Shown piece after piece: positions 1 to 9,309 of a stretch of 64,000 nt of DNA. The notes beneath the pieces are model-generated. The model did not search any database and was not told the DNA's origin. It saw only the letters and a list, made by a program, of their open reading frames with translations. Source of the DNA: Drosophila miranda. Lineage: Eukaryota > Arthropoda > Insecta > Diptera > Drosophilidae. A program made the translations under genes and the position numbers. Location of the stretch: positions 22,072,001 through 22,136,000 of the forward strand of contig NC_046675.1 in assembly GCF_003369915.1 (NCBI RefSeq), written 5' to 3'. The first letter of the stretch is position 1. The number at the start of each line of letters is the position of its first letter.

Positions 1-129
1 TTATATGGAAGCCTTAGGAAATGTAAAATATATTAGGGAAACCACAAAGTCAAAGCAATACTCCAAATCTTTGGAGAATGCTACCAGAGCAAGGGTTGAA
101 AAAATGAATAAAATATATATCGACCACAT
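1..129 (-). CDS. Partial small secreted-peptide gene, copy 1 of array (cut by window edge)
   Basis: The ATG at 129-127 opens a hydrophobic N-terminus (MWSIYILFIF..., about 19 residues) that looks like a signal peptide, as in copies 3 and 4. A probable short intron follows at 61-13: it begins GTATTG, carries a CTAAT branch-like site and ends TTTCCTAAG, just where copies 3 and 4 have intron 1. Exon 1 would be 129-62 and exon 2 starts at 12 and leaves the window. The exon 1 end is in phase 2, not phase 1 as in the intact copies, and the cysteine expected at the start of exon 2 is not seen, so this copy may be diverged or broken. The leader just upstream (130-222) matches the leaders of the other copies. 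The link to the family is by position, leader and intron place, not by cysteines. Confidence 0.4.
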   Translation of the reverse strand: MWSIYILFIFSTLALVAFSKDLEYCFDFVVSLIYFTFPKASI

Positions 130-222
130 GATGTAACGTTTCAAAATATACTGAATTTTCATCTCTAAGATACAGAGGCCCGCTATGCCAATCATTTGTA
201 ATAGCCCCATCAAATCGGATTA
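130..222 (-). promoter_or_regulatory. Shared 5' leader block of the peptide array (copy 1)
   Basis: Read on the minus strand, the same elements precede every copy. A block containing TTACAAATGAT comes first, and a block like TGAAACGTTACATCATG runs into the start codon. Equivalent stretches lie at about 667-760, 1292-1380 and 2053-2130. Conservation outside the coding part supports duplication of promoter or 5'UTR together with each gene. Which bases are promoter and which are UTR cannot be told. Confidence 0.45.
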
Positions 223-550
223 GATATACATACGTACATGTGACACACTGAACGACAGAAACTGATAAGTAGGATGGAATTCAGCGAACAATACTGGTTA
301 AGGGAATGCGGTTTCACTTCAGAGGTCATGCAAAGATTGAGATAACTGAAAAGGCGCCGAAACGGCATAGAAGAAGGGGTCTAATGCGACCCGTCCGTTC
401 CTGCGAATCAGAGTTTTGCGTCAGTCCTGCCAGAATACAGAATTCAATGTTTTCCTTCTGTGACATAAGTGAAGCCTTTTTGTATCCCAAGCCTTTGCAA
501 TTCACTCAATGTTGTTTATTATCAATATAGTTCTTTATAGTTTTTGTACT

Positions 551-666
551 TATCCATTCCATCGAAAATTTAGTAGCACACTCGATGGAAATGTAAATAT
601 ATATTTATGAAAACAACCCATTTAGTATTCCCAAAACATGAGCATTATGAAAACGATATACTTTAT
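551..666 (-). pseudogene. Decayed small secreted-peptide gene, copy 2 of array
   Basis: The conserved leader (667-760) runs into a stretch that aligns with exon 1 of copies 3 and 4, but the start codon position reads ATA (666-664). The frame meets a TAA 15 codons on. The hydrophobic character survives in part (ATA AAG TAT ATC GTT TTC...). Further down, at about 551-584, a piece resembles exon 2 (a TGTGCTAC... core) but carries an in-frame stop and lacks good splice borders. No exon 3 or 4 could be recognised. I read this as a dead copy. An upstream or non-ATG start cannot be wholly excluded, but the premature stop argues against function. Confidence 0.5.
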
Positions 667-927
667 GATGTAACGTTTCAGTAGATAAAGAATTTTCATC
701 TGTAAGATTCATGAATCTGCTGTGCCAATCATTTGTAATAACCCTTTCAAATCGGACCTGATAAACATATGGCATAAATCGAACCAAATTATATTCAAAA
801 TATTTTAAATGAATCTGTAATTTATTATACAATTTCAATCCGCTCAATATGGTTTATTCGTTGTCAAAATTGTATTGTAATGATACTACCACCAGTTCTA
901 ATTCAATAATAACCTAAAATCTCAACG

Positions 928-1291
928 TTATTGTCGCCCCAATAGACCCTTTGGATTGCAAGCTGAAATGCCGTAAAATAATCATAATTATAAATAAACA
1001 AAAAACGTCTTAGTTTCACCTCTATAGGCCTCGAGTGCCGCGTCATGGCACTGAGCCGTATTGCATTCTGAAAAGCAAAAAGTACAGTATCGGAATACTA
1101 TTTCTTTTATTATAGTTACTTGTCCAACCAGCCACAAAGAAAGCAGCGCAATCTTTGGAAGTGAAAAGAAATATTTGTGAAAATAACCAATTATATAAAA
1201 TTGTACATTTCATACTGAGAGTAGGAGTAGCAGTAGTAGTCCCATACATTCTCAAAACCAGAGCTAGAAGTATGAATAAGGCCAACCTCAT
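928..1291 (-). CDS. Small secreted four-cysteine peptide gene, copy 3 (intact, four exons)
   Basis: Exons on the minus strand: 1291-1216, 1152-1120, 1067-1020 and 962-928 (stop TAA at 930-928). All three introns are 52-67 bp, start GTATGA, GTAACT and GTGAAA, end in AG, and split codons in phase 1. The predicted product is 63 residues. It has a signal peptide (MRLALFILLALVLR...) with probable cleavage near residue 17-22, then a Thr-rich stretch, then cysteines spaced exactly C-x10-C-x4-C-x10-C, ending ...CNPKGLLGRQ. Copy 4 has the same intron places, phases and spacing, which is the main evidence. Secretion is inferred from the signal peptide. I do not recognise the family; a short seminal-fluid or immune peptide is possible. 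No single open frame covers the gene because the exons are so short. Confidence 0.72.
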
Positions 1292-1693
1292 GATGTTACG
1301 TTTCAATACATACTGATAATGCAATTCAGCTGTAATGTAACATTCATGGATCATTTGTAATAAGCCTTTCAAATGTGATTAGACACTAGAACCCCCATGT
1401 ACCGACGAGAGCATTTCGGCATTCCATTTTGCAAAAACATTTTTTTCAGGTTGGAAATAAACAATTTCTTTTATTTACTTGGCCAAAAAAACAGTAATTT
1501 TGTTTTTTAATAAATAAAAACAAAGAAAAGAGGAATAACTTGACTTTATTCCTATTTATATTTCTATTGATCATAATCAGAGAAGTGGTGGTAGACAACA
1601 ATACGACTATAGTAATAATATAATCCAATCATATTTAAGAACCATTACAAATGGAATTAGATGTATGATATTAGTTGGCTATTTAGATGGGTA

Positions 1694-2052
1694 TTAGTCA
1701 TAGTTAGTAGATTCAATCTTTACTTCTCCATTCGGATCACATTCTGAAAATCGTTAAATGTAATAATTATATTTCTGTATAATTGATGTACTTGCCTTTA
1801 AAATCCGCGATGGCTTCCGTTTTGCATTTTCCCGTTTTGCAATCTGAAAAAGTCGAGTCAAAAAAAGTCGATAGATCAATCGTTAGTTACCATTCCAAGA
1901 TTCCTCAAACGTAGTGGCGCAAGCTATAGAAATGGAAAAAAATGTTAGCAACACAACAAATTTAATTCATTCTTTATACCTTCCTCCTCGGGAGTTTTAT
2001 GGCAACTCACTCGCAGAACGAGGGCCAACAATACGAATAGGATCGACCTCAT
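1694..2052 (-). CDS. Small secreted four-cysteine peptide gene, copy 4 (intact, four exons)
   Basis: Exons on the minus strand: 2052-1980, 1923-1891, 1843-1796 and 1743-1694 (stop TAA at 1696-1694). Intron 1 (1979-1924) has a GTATAAAG donor, a TGCTAAC branch point and a TTTCTATAG acceptor. Intron 2 (1890-1844) is GTAACT...TTTTTCAG. Intron 3 (1795-1744) uses a GC donor, AAAG|GCAAGT. All are phase 1. The product has 67 residues: signal peptide MRSILFVLLALVLRVS, then an acidic HKTPEEE segment, then the spacing C-x10-C-x4-C-x10-C shared with copy 3 (CATTFEESWNDC, CKTGKC, and a final Cys before DPNGEV). One further Cys lies at the signal-peptide end. The Trp two residues before the second framework Cys is kept in both copies. 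The cellular role is unknown; the protein is predicted extracellular. Confidence 0.72.
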
Positions 2053-2130
2053 GATGCTTCGTTTCAGTATGAACTAAGCTGTTATTTGCAGCATTCATGG
2101 ATCTGCTCCTCTAAACCGTTTCAAATGTGA

Positions 2131-5100
2131 TTTGATATATGATATTATATGGGTTAAAATACCATGGCAATTAGCTAAGGAACTCCAGTAGTGAGTCCCT
2201 AGCTTGACCAGCTGGAGACAGGTCCTTTGCCGGATGCTGCTTCATTTCAATTTCCGGAATCTTTAGCCCTCACATTGCGATAAGTTGGCAAGACCAGGAC
2301 CAGGGAGAACCAAAAGTTGTGCAGAGTGAGAAAAACTTTGCGAATAGCTTGTGTCATGGGAAAGCGTACGATATAAAGAAATCTAAGAAAGTGGGCAAAG
2401 TGTTTTTGTGCTTTTCGAAGGCAACTAAGCGCGAAAAGTTTTCCTTTCTCCCACTCTATATATATATGGCAAGGACAACGACAACGCCAACGAAGACGAC
2501 GATGTTGGAGCTCTAAATAAAATAAATTCGATTCGCATTTGGCTGAAGATGGCGAAAAAGCCGCCAACGGGCCTCCTCCTCTCCTACTCCTCCCGCGACT
2601 CTCGCCCTTGGCAATCATCGCTGTGCAGATTTTTTGTTTGCCGCTCGCCGGGCCCCAACTTTTCTCTGTCTTTTTTTTGCCCGTTTTGCGTTTCGCGACG
2701 CGCTGCCACATTAATTTCACTTCTTATAAATCTCACTAGCTGTCCCCCAGTTGCCCACCCATCGACCCATCCACTGTGGAATCCAACTTAAAGTTACGTT
2801 GGGCTGACTCTGGCCCTTAAAGTCACAAGTTGTTTGAACCATAATTCATTTCCTTATCGTGTTCCATTCAATGCAAACACACACACCCTCACATTTCTTT
2901 TGTTTGCCATCTTTTCAATTAGTGTCAATATTTTAATCGCTTTCGATTAATTTCAATTTGCTCGGCTATTTTTCAACAAAAACACTGAAAATTGCTTGCA
3001 TTCGCTAGCAAATATTGACAGACTTGTAATTTTAGCTAAACGATGGGCCAGGCCCAGAGCCTAGCCCAGGCCCTGGCATAGATGAAATCTGATTGCCCTA
3101 CAGCCATATGGAGTAGCGTATATGTCCAGAGTTTAGGTAGATCCCACCTGGAAAAAACTAAATTGCCTGATGTGCACATATGGATATGCATATTCCATAG
3201 ATAAATTTCTATTGCCTAGTTAGGGGGGAAAAAGCTAGAAGTCTGCCCGAATAGCTCTTTGTTTGGATACTTCTAGTTGAGTGCATTGTCTCAGGGAAGG
3301 GTATAGAAATGATAACAGATGATTGCTGATTGCTTAGGAAACTTGAAATAGATTCAATTTACATATATTGAATATATATTAAATATATTATATACTTCAG
3401 AACTTAAGTGTTGGCTCTTTGACTCATAGCGTAGTTTGTGGACATGCTAAAAACACTAATTTATCATTGTATCTTTTTTGCAAATTTTCCGTAAGTTCTT
3501 TACTTGTTCATATTTGAATACACACTGAATTGGCAACTAATTTAAATTCATTCACATGGAATTGTTTTTTGTGTGTATTTTGCGGGTCGATCCACTTCAA
3601 TTGTAACAGCAAAAATATGCTAAAAAAGGTTTTGGTTTTTATAAATAAAATAAAATTCAGGTAAAAAAAAATTAGGAAACAATATTTACAGGTTTTCATG
3701 GTTGTAAAGGCTTTTTGAGGTCCATAAAAAGTTGCCTGTCTAATGTACAGGCCGAATTGACATGTTTAATGTTTGGGGGGGAGAGGTCGGGGACGCGGCA
3801 ATAAAAGCCATATAATGGCATTGGGCAGTAGGAAAATATTGAGCAATAAAAGTCGCACAAAAACCTAATGAAAACAAACAAAACTATAAATTCGCCAGCA
3901 TAAAACTCCACGATTGGCAAAGCATTTAACACAAAACAAATAAACATTTAAGTTTTATTTATACGAGAGAGAGTTGCTTTGCCCCTCACATTTCTCTGCC
4001 ACATTCTCCGCTTAATCATGTTAAAAGCCAAATGCTGTGCGAACAAGATCGTGGCAATGAAACAACTGTTTCGTATATCTGTGGATGTGGATGCGAAATT
4101 GGAGCTGAGTAAATTGCATTTGACATTGCGTTTGAGTCTGAAATGGATGGAAGCCGGGGAATGACAAGTCAAAGTCGCTCATATCAACCGGAAAAAAGCA
4201 ACGAAAGCATTTTGAACAACAAATAAGAATGCATTTTCGATATTACGACTAAAAGCTACCCTCTACAAGGGAACAATCTAATAAAAACTTTATCGATGAA
4301 TAGAAAACGCTTTATTATTTCCACGAATACCCATCTACTCCACTTGTACCGGGTAGAATAAACTTAGCCCACATCTGTTTCTCTTTCTTTTTTGAATTTC
4401 TTTGGGTTATTGCTGTTGTGGTCGTTGTAGATTGACTTGTGGTCGGAGAATATGTACGATATACTCACACATTTGGGTCAGTCGGGCGATTGTTTGGTCT
4501 GTCAAAATGACAGAATATATTCTGCCTCTCATATCACAGAGCGTATGTTGGGTGATTAAAAAGAAAATAACTGGAAATCCATTTGACTGTCAGTGGGGAT
4601 AATTGTAGTCATAATATTCTAAATCTTCACCCCCTGTCTTCCACGACTGACAGCCTAAGCTATAAGTGCTTTATTCGAGCTGGAATTGCTAATTTGCGTC
4701 AAGTATTCAATTACTTGTATTTGGCTTAAAGAATATGCTTTAGGCCGTCCTTTGCCCGTCCTTCACATATTGCTTAGCCATTTGTCAGGGACCCAAATCA
4801 GAGAAGAGCTCTTCCCCCATCCATATATCAGGCCGGGCTACCTCAACTATTAGGCTTAAACGGTTGTTTGTGGTCTCAGCGACCGTAATTATAAGTTAAG
4901 CTGCTATTAATTATGGCGCCTAATAGAGAGAGGAGTAGTAGGTGGCTACACAGCCCATATGCTTAACCTCAATGTCGGCATCATGGCCCACACCTACCCT
5001 ATACGTATACTCGTACATATTGGCTCATCCATAAGCAGTGCAGTGCATATATCAGGCATCCCAGCCGCCCAATAGTCTAATCGCTTCGGCGGGCAAAAGT

Positions 5101-5435
5101 CGCTTTTCGGGTGCGCGCAACCCCAAAACGAACCCGTAATTAATTTGCGAGTTCGGTATCAAATTTTCACAAGTGTGTGTGGGGGTGCCACGTGGTGTGC
5201 GTGGTTGTTGGGAGAACTTTGGCGCTAATTAGCAATAAATTTGATATTTGAAAAGGAACTGATTGAGCCGCCAGAGCTCCTCCTGTTCGTGGATTATGAT
5301 ATATTGCTGCTGATGAAGGGGCACATTTACATACATACATATGTACATATATCACTTAATGCCAAGAAACAATAAATTGTTTGTGAGTACCTGTTTTGGC
5401 AATCGAAATATTTTAAATTGAATACCCAACAATCC
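2131..5435. other. Non-coding stretch with no gene seen
   Basis: AT-rich sequence with short homopolymers and many stops in all frames. The open frames at 2247-2791 are GC-richer but lack codon character and are not spliceable into anything I recognise. TATA-like runs (about 2457-2466 and 3360-3390) have no supported gene beside them. I see no transposon ends or RNA gene. Confidence 0.5.
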
Positions 5436-5439
5436 ATTA

Positions 5440-5685
5440 ACTGCATCCACTTTACCACTGCAATTAACATCATAGAGGATACATTGGCCGTGATTACATT
5501 ATATGCCATAAATTCGTCACCATCGCTGTAAAAGCTCGCACCTCTGCGTGTCACTCCAAGCCTGTAAAGTTCCATTTCCACCCAGGACAGGGTGGGGATT
5601 CAATGGGCCCACACCTTAACCGATGACGCCTCCAGCAACCCGATCAGCAATGCAGCCAAGCACCAGGGGGCCGCGGATGACATGG
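5440..5685 (-). pseudogene. Broken copy of the local orphan gene family
   Basis: Minus-strand translation from about 5670 gives PLVLGCIADRVAGGVIG, then a stop, then GVG..NPHPV...GNG...QAW. It follows the intact copies (PLVIGCVGDRATGLIVGYGVG...PHPVVNQNGEYAGQAW) residue by residue. A frameshift follows, after which another frame continues as RRGASFYSDGDEF...MLIAVVKWM, matching the C-terminal part of the family (VRGFSFDDYDDS...ITGIML). The N-terminal half is absent. One stop, one frameshift and 5' truncation make this a dead fragment, older than the tandem duplication at 5.9-8.2 kb because it is much more diverged. Confidence 0.65.
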
Positions 5686-5861
5686 TACGATCCGCCTCGT
5701 CACTTTTTCCGACTTTGATTTTTAATAAACAATTACATTTTATTTGAATGGATTAGATTTTCAGTCACATAACGACTTTATTCCTGCTAATCTATTCCAC
5801 TAATCTCACTGAGAATGAGCACCATCTTATAGATGGCTTTGAATTGTTCGGCAACCTAGGC

Positions 5862-7027
5862 TAATTAGACTAATTAGAAATAAATTAGATATTTGAAAAG
5901 CCGATTGAGCCGATTTTGACAATTTATTGCATTAAATACAACATCATTATATTAATTATATAGTTTGATTATTGATTATTATTGTTCATCCGAAGCATTA
6001 TGCCAGTGATGAATCGTGCGACAATGTTGCTGCTATCATCGTAATCGTCGAACGAAAAGCCTCGCACCTCTCTGTGCCAGGCCTGACCTGCGTACTCGCC
6101 GTTCTGGTTGACCACCGGATGTGGCTGGTATTGGCCAACACCATAGCCGACAATGAGGCCTGTAGCACGATCCCCAACGCAGCCAATGACCAAGGGGCTC
6201 TGGATCGGGATCAGTGATATAGTTGATGACACATTAAGGGCACTGGCCAGACCATCTGCCATGTCGCCAACCGCCTCCTCACTTTCTATGACCCCGACTG
6301 CATTCAGCAGAAAACGGGCTATTCTGTGGCCATTGAATGAATAGGCCCCCGTCCGGAATCCTATTGGCATGGCATACGAGCCAAAAAAATTGTTACTGCC
6401 AGCGTGTGTAAACGGTGAAACGCTGAAACGATGATATACTTCAGATTCCTCTGTATCTGGTTGTAGCGAAAACTGATTCCTTATATTGCGGAAATACCTT
6501 CCCATAATGAAACAATCTAGCCTTCGATTTGTACTGAATCCTCCTTCTAATTTTTGGTAAACTTGTAAATTTTGCAAATTCACTTTGAATAAGAGATGGA
6601 CAAGCGTAGTGCAGCTAGAGCAGGACCTATCGGTAGGTGTCATCGATGTTTGGTTTTCCACAGCGGACATCGATGTTTATTCTCAAAGAGAAACAGAAGG
6701 TTGTTACGCGCATATCTCAGGCAAAAAAGCAAAAACGCGCGGCTCGTTAACCGATCCAATAACCGACTAATAATCGAGGAAAAATAGAACTTAACTTAAT
6801 AAAAGAACTAAGATTGCATTCAAAATACAAGTACAAATAAAAATATTAAATACGGGAAAGGTACATGAGTATTAGTAATTGAATGAGAAAAAGGGAATTA
6901 GTGGTGGATATAATGTAAAGGGAATCAAAGACCGCCCGTAAGACCCCAAAAATATTAGGCAGGGATAACGGCTTATAGTTTCTGGTTCGTATGTATATAA
7001 AATAAGTATTTATTTGAATTAGACTTT
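5862..7027. repeat. Tandem duplication, unit 1 (period 1,166 bp)
   Basis: Unit 1 begins at about 5862 (TAATTAGACTAATTAG) and repeats at 7028 with a constant offset of 1,166 bp. Similarity ends at 7018 in unit 1 and 8184 in unit 2. The two units differ by only a handful of substitutions and no visible indels. Each carries one complete minus-strand gene and its flanks. The high identity points to a recent event or to gene conversion. Confidence 0.9.
5969..6670 (-). CDS. Uncharacterised 233-aa orphan-family protein, tandem copy A
   Basis: Intronless frame starting MSAVENQTSM at 6670 and ending in an Asn/Gln run (NNNNQ). I recognise no domain, signal peptide or membrane segment. The C-terminal two thirds hold a mixed alpha/beta-looking region with the motif DRATG (about residue 166) followed by Gly-rich VGYGVG, then VRGFSFDDYDDS and a hydrophobic final helix. 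A divergent paralogue at 9310-9990 keeps DR-x-TG and VRG, so these are probably core positions. Copy B lies 1,166 bp upstream on the same strand and differs at eight residues. Function is unknown. The frame, the paralogues and the near absence of silent change support a real protein; germline-biased expression would be a guess. Confidence 0.75.
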   Translation of the reverse strand: MSAVENQTSMTPTDRSCSSCTTLVHLLFKVNLQNLQVYQKLEGGFSTNRRLDCFIMGRYFRNIRNQFSLQPDTEESEVYHRFSVSPFTHAGSNNFFGSYAMPIGFRTGAYSFNGHRIARFLLNAVGVIESEEAVGDMADGLASALNVSSTISLIPIQSPLVIGCVGDRATGLIVGYGVGQYQPHPVVNQNGEYAGQAWHREVRGFSFDDYDDSSNIVARFITGIMLRMNNNNQ

Positions 7028-8184
7028 TAATTAGACTAATTAGAAATAAATTAGATATTTGAAAAGCCGATTGAGCCGATTTTGACAATTTATTGCATTA
7101 AATACAACATCATTATATTAATTATATAGTTTGATTATTGATTATTATTGTTCATCCGAAGCATTATGCCAGTGATGAATCGTGCGACGATGTTGCTGCT
7201 ATCATCGTAATCGTCGAACGAAAAGCCTCGCACCTCTCTGTGCCAGGCCTGACCTGCGTACTCGCCGTTCTGGTTGACCACCCGATGTGGCTGGTATTGG
7301 CCAACACCATAGCCGACAATGAGGCCTGTAGCACGATCCCCAACGCAGCCAATGACCAAGGGGCTCTGGATCGGGATTAGTGATATAGTTGATGACATAT
7401 TAAGGGCACTGACCAGACCATCTGCCATGTCGCCAACCGCCTCCTCACTTTCTATGACCCCGACTGCATTCAGCAGAAAACGGGCTATTCTGTGGCCATT
7501 GAATGAATAGGCCCCCGTCCGGAATCCTATTGGCATGGCATACGAGCCAAAAAAATTGTTATTGCCAGCGTGTGTCAACTGTGAAACGCTGAAACGATGA
7601 TATTCTTCAGATTCCTCTGTATCTGGTTGTAGCGAAAACTGATTCCTTATATTGCGGAAATAGCTTCCCATAATGAAACAATCTAGCCTTCGATTTGTAC
7701 TGAATCCTCCTTCTAATTTTTGGTAAACTTGTAAATTTTGCAAATTCACTTTGAATAAGAGATGGACAAGCGTAGTGCAGCTAGAGCAGGACCTATCGGT
7801 AGGTGTCATCGATGTTTGGTTTTCCACAGCGGACATCGATGTTTATTCTCAAAGAGAAACAGAAGGTTGTTACGCGCATATCTCAGGCAAAAAAGCAAAA
7901 ACGCGCGGCTCGTTAACCGATCCAATAACCGACTAATAATCGAGGAAAAATAGAACTTAACTTAATAAAAGAACTAAGATTGCATTCAAAATACAAGTAC
8001 AAATAAAAATATTAAATACGGGAAAGGTACATGAGTATTAGTAATTGAATGAGAAAAAGGGAATTAGTGGTGGATATAATGTAAAGGGAATCAAAAACCG
8101 AGCGTAAGACCCCAAAAATATTAGGCAGGGATAACGGTTTATAGTTTCTAGTTCGTATGTATATACAATAAGTATTTATTTGAA
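7028..8184. repeat. Tandem duplication, unit 2
   Basis: Second copy of the 1,166-bp unit. Beyond 8184 the sequence turns into unrelated DNA with ATCGAT-type motifs. In unit 1 the matching point (7018) runs into the next unit after a 9-bp joint, so the shared upstream sequence of both genes is about 348 bp long. Confidence 0.9.
7135..7836 (-). CDS. Uncharacterised 233-aa orphan-family protein, tandem copy B
   Basis: Same length, start and end as copy A. I count ten base differences within the coding part. Eight change an amino acid (R/S near residue 58, V/E, P/Q, F/L and S/N in the following 20 residues, A/V, V/M and P/R in the C-terminal half) and two are silent. The reading frame is intact in both. 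The mostly replacement differences suit relaxed constraint or diversifying selection, but ten sites are too few to decide. Upstream DNA beyond 8184 is private to this copy and holds a TATCGATA site, so A and B may be regulated differently. Confidence 0.75.
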   Translation of the reverse strand: MSAVENQTSMTPTDRSCSSCTTLVHLLFKVNLQNLQVYQKLEGGFSTNRRLDCFIMGSYFRNIRNQFSLQPDTEESEEYHRFSVSQLTHAGNNNFFGSYAMPIGFRTGAYSFNGHRIARFLLNAVGVIESEEAVGDMADGLVSALNMSSTISLIPIQSPLVIGCVGDRATGLIVGYGVGQYQPHRVVNQNGEYAGQAWHREVRGFSFDDYDDSSNIVARFITGIMLRMNNNNQ

Positions 8185-8244
8185 AAACATCGCTATTTCA
8201 TCGATGTTTTGCTCTGAAAACATCAAACACATCTATCGGATCTA

Positions 8245-8252
8245 TATCGATA
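8245..8252. promoter_or_regulatory. DRE-like TATCGATA palindrome
   Basis: Exact match to the DREF-binding element of Drosophila promoters, about 410 bp upstream of the copy B start. Further ATCGATG and CTATCGG motifs lie at 8190-8240. Whether it serves copy B is unproven. Confidence 0.3.
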
Positions 8253-8303
8253 TAAAAAAAAATTAATTTCCCTCTTAGTAACCTATCCCTCGAAATCCTG
8301 TGT

Positions 8304-8489
8304 TTGAGACTGATTTTTCCCAGCCTTTCCATCTTCATTACTTGCTCGTATATTCCGCCGTCTTCTGAAATCTCATTATACGAGCAGAAGCTGACTGCTA
8401 TGAAAACTCTTTCTTTTTTGCTATCAGATAGAGATCACGTGATAGTTCTAGGTGCTTTAAACTTGCCAGGTGCTGTTGGCCTTCGGTAA
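8304..8489 (+). mobile_element. Decayed LINE (non-LTR retrotransposon) endonuclease fragment
   Basis: The plus-strand frame reads TCSYIPPSSE...SLYEQKL, then DHVIVLGALNLPGAV. This matches the apurinic endonuclease domain of Jockey/CR1-like LINEs, where YIPPSS and VLGDFNLP are hallmark blocks. In this copy the catalytic Asp of the second block is replaced (GALN instead of GDFN). A stop follows 12 residues later. The open frame at 8534-8851 may be a further frameshifted piece but shows no firm motif. No reverse-transcriptase part, poly(A) tail or target-site duplication was found, so this is an old, dead fragment. Confidence 0.6.
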
Positions 8490-8859
8490 ACGAGTCTAAC
8501 AACCAGTGCCCATGTCACGACATTATTTACGGTTTGTTTGATCTGTCCCAGTCTGTAGCCAAAAATGTGATTCCTTGCAACGATCGCTTAATCTGTGCCT
8601 TGCATCTGATCCGACTATTTCCACATGGTGGCCGTGTTATTGTTCATGAAAAATTTGACATAGCATTGCAATGCCGAAGTTTCCATTGGATGGCTTTACA
8701 GTGGCAACTTTGCATCACATCCAGAGTGAACAGTAAGTGTCTCTTCGGGCATTCAATGTTCTCTCAGCCAATGTCAATGGTTTCAGATGAGGCCGTCTTT
8801 GCTTGTGCTGCGGTCCAAAGCCGTAGTGTTGCGCTTATGTTGATCACATGATCTAAGCA

Positions 8860-9309
8860 GGGCTCACAGATGCACGAAATTCACCACAGAATGCAAGACT
8901 TTGAACAAATTTCAGGGATGAACGTACGTACGTACACATATTTGTATTTATGGAAATCCGCAAGTGCTAACATCAATGTTGTACCACACAACCAGCTTTT
9001 CTAATGGCGAAAAGTTGAGTTAGTTTCAATTGTTCGATTATCCAAATATTTCAACCCTGCCCTTCCTATCGTGTGAACTATCACCACTAGCAACAACAAA
9101 AACCAACAGATTGACAAACATCGGATCTTACAGTAAGTTTTGCGCTTAACAGCTCTCAGACGTCTGTATATATTTTCCCGGCAAAATTGTATATGTAGCA
9201 AAAAAATGTTACATTAAATATATTTAAATTCTTGCAAGCATTTCGCTTTTCTTTGGACTTTTAGTTCTTTCTTCTCTCATATTATCTATTCATCTGCTTA
9301 TCTTTTCCA
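8860..9309. other. Non-coding stretch between LINE relic and gene C
   Basis: AT-rich sequence with no supported gene; it holds a short ACGTACGTACGTACA run near 8922. The 3' end of gene C must lie here. A minus-strand AATAAA is not obvious within 100 bp of its stop. Confidence 0.4.

Noticed and set aside
2247..2720. 157-aa minus-strand frame near the peptide array
   Set aside because: Lys/Arg/Ser-rich with no start context, no paralogue and overlapping open frames on the other strand; looks like chance in a GC-richer patch.
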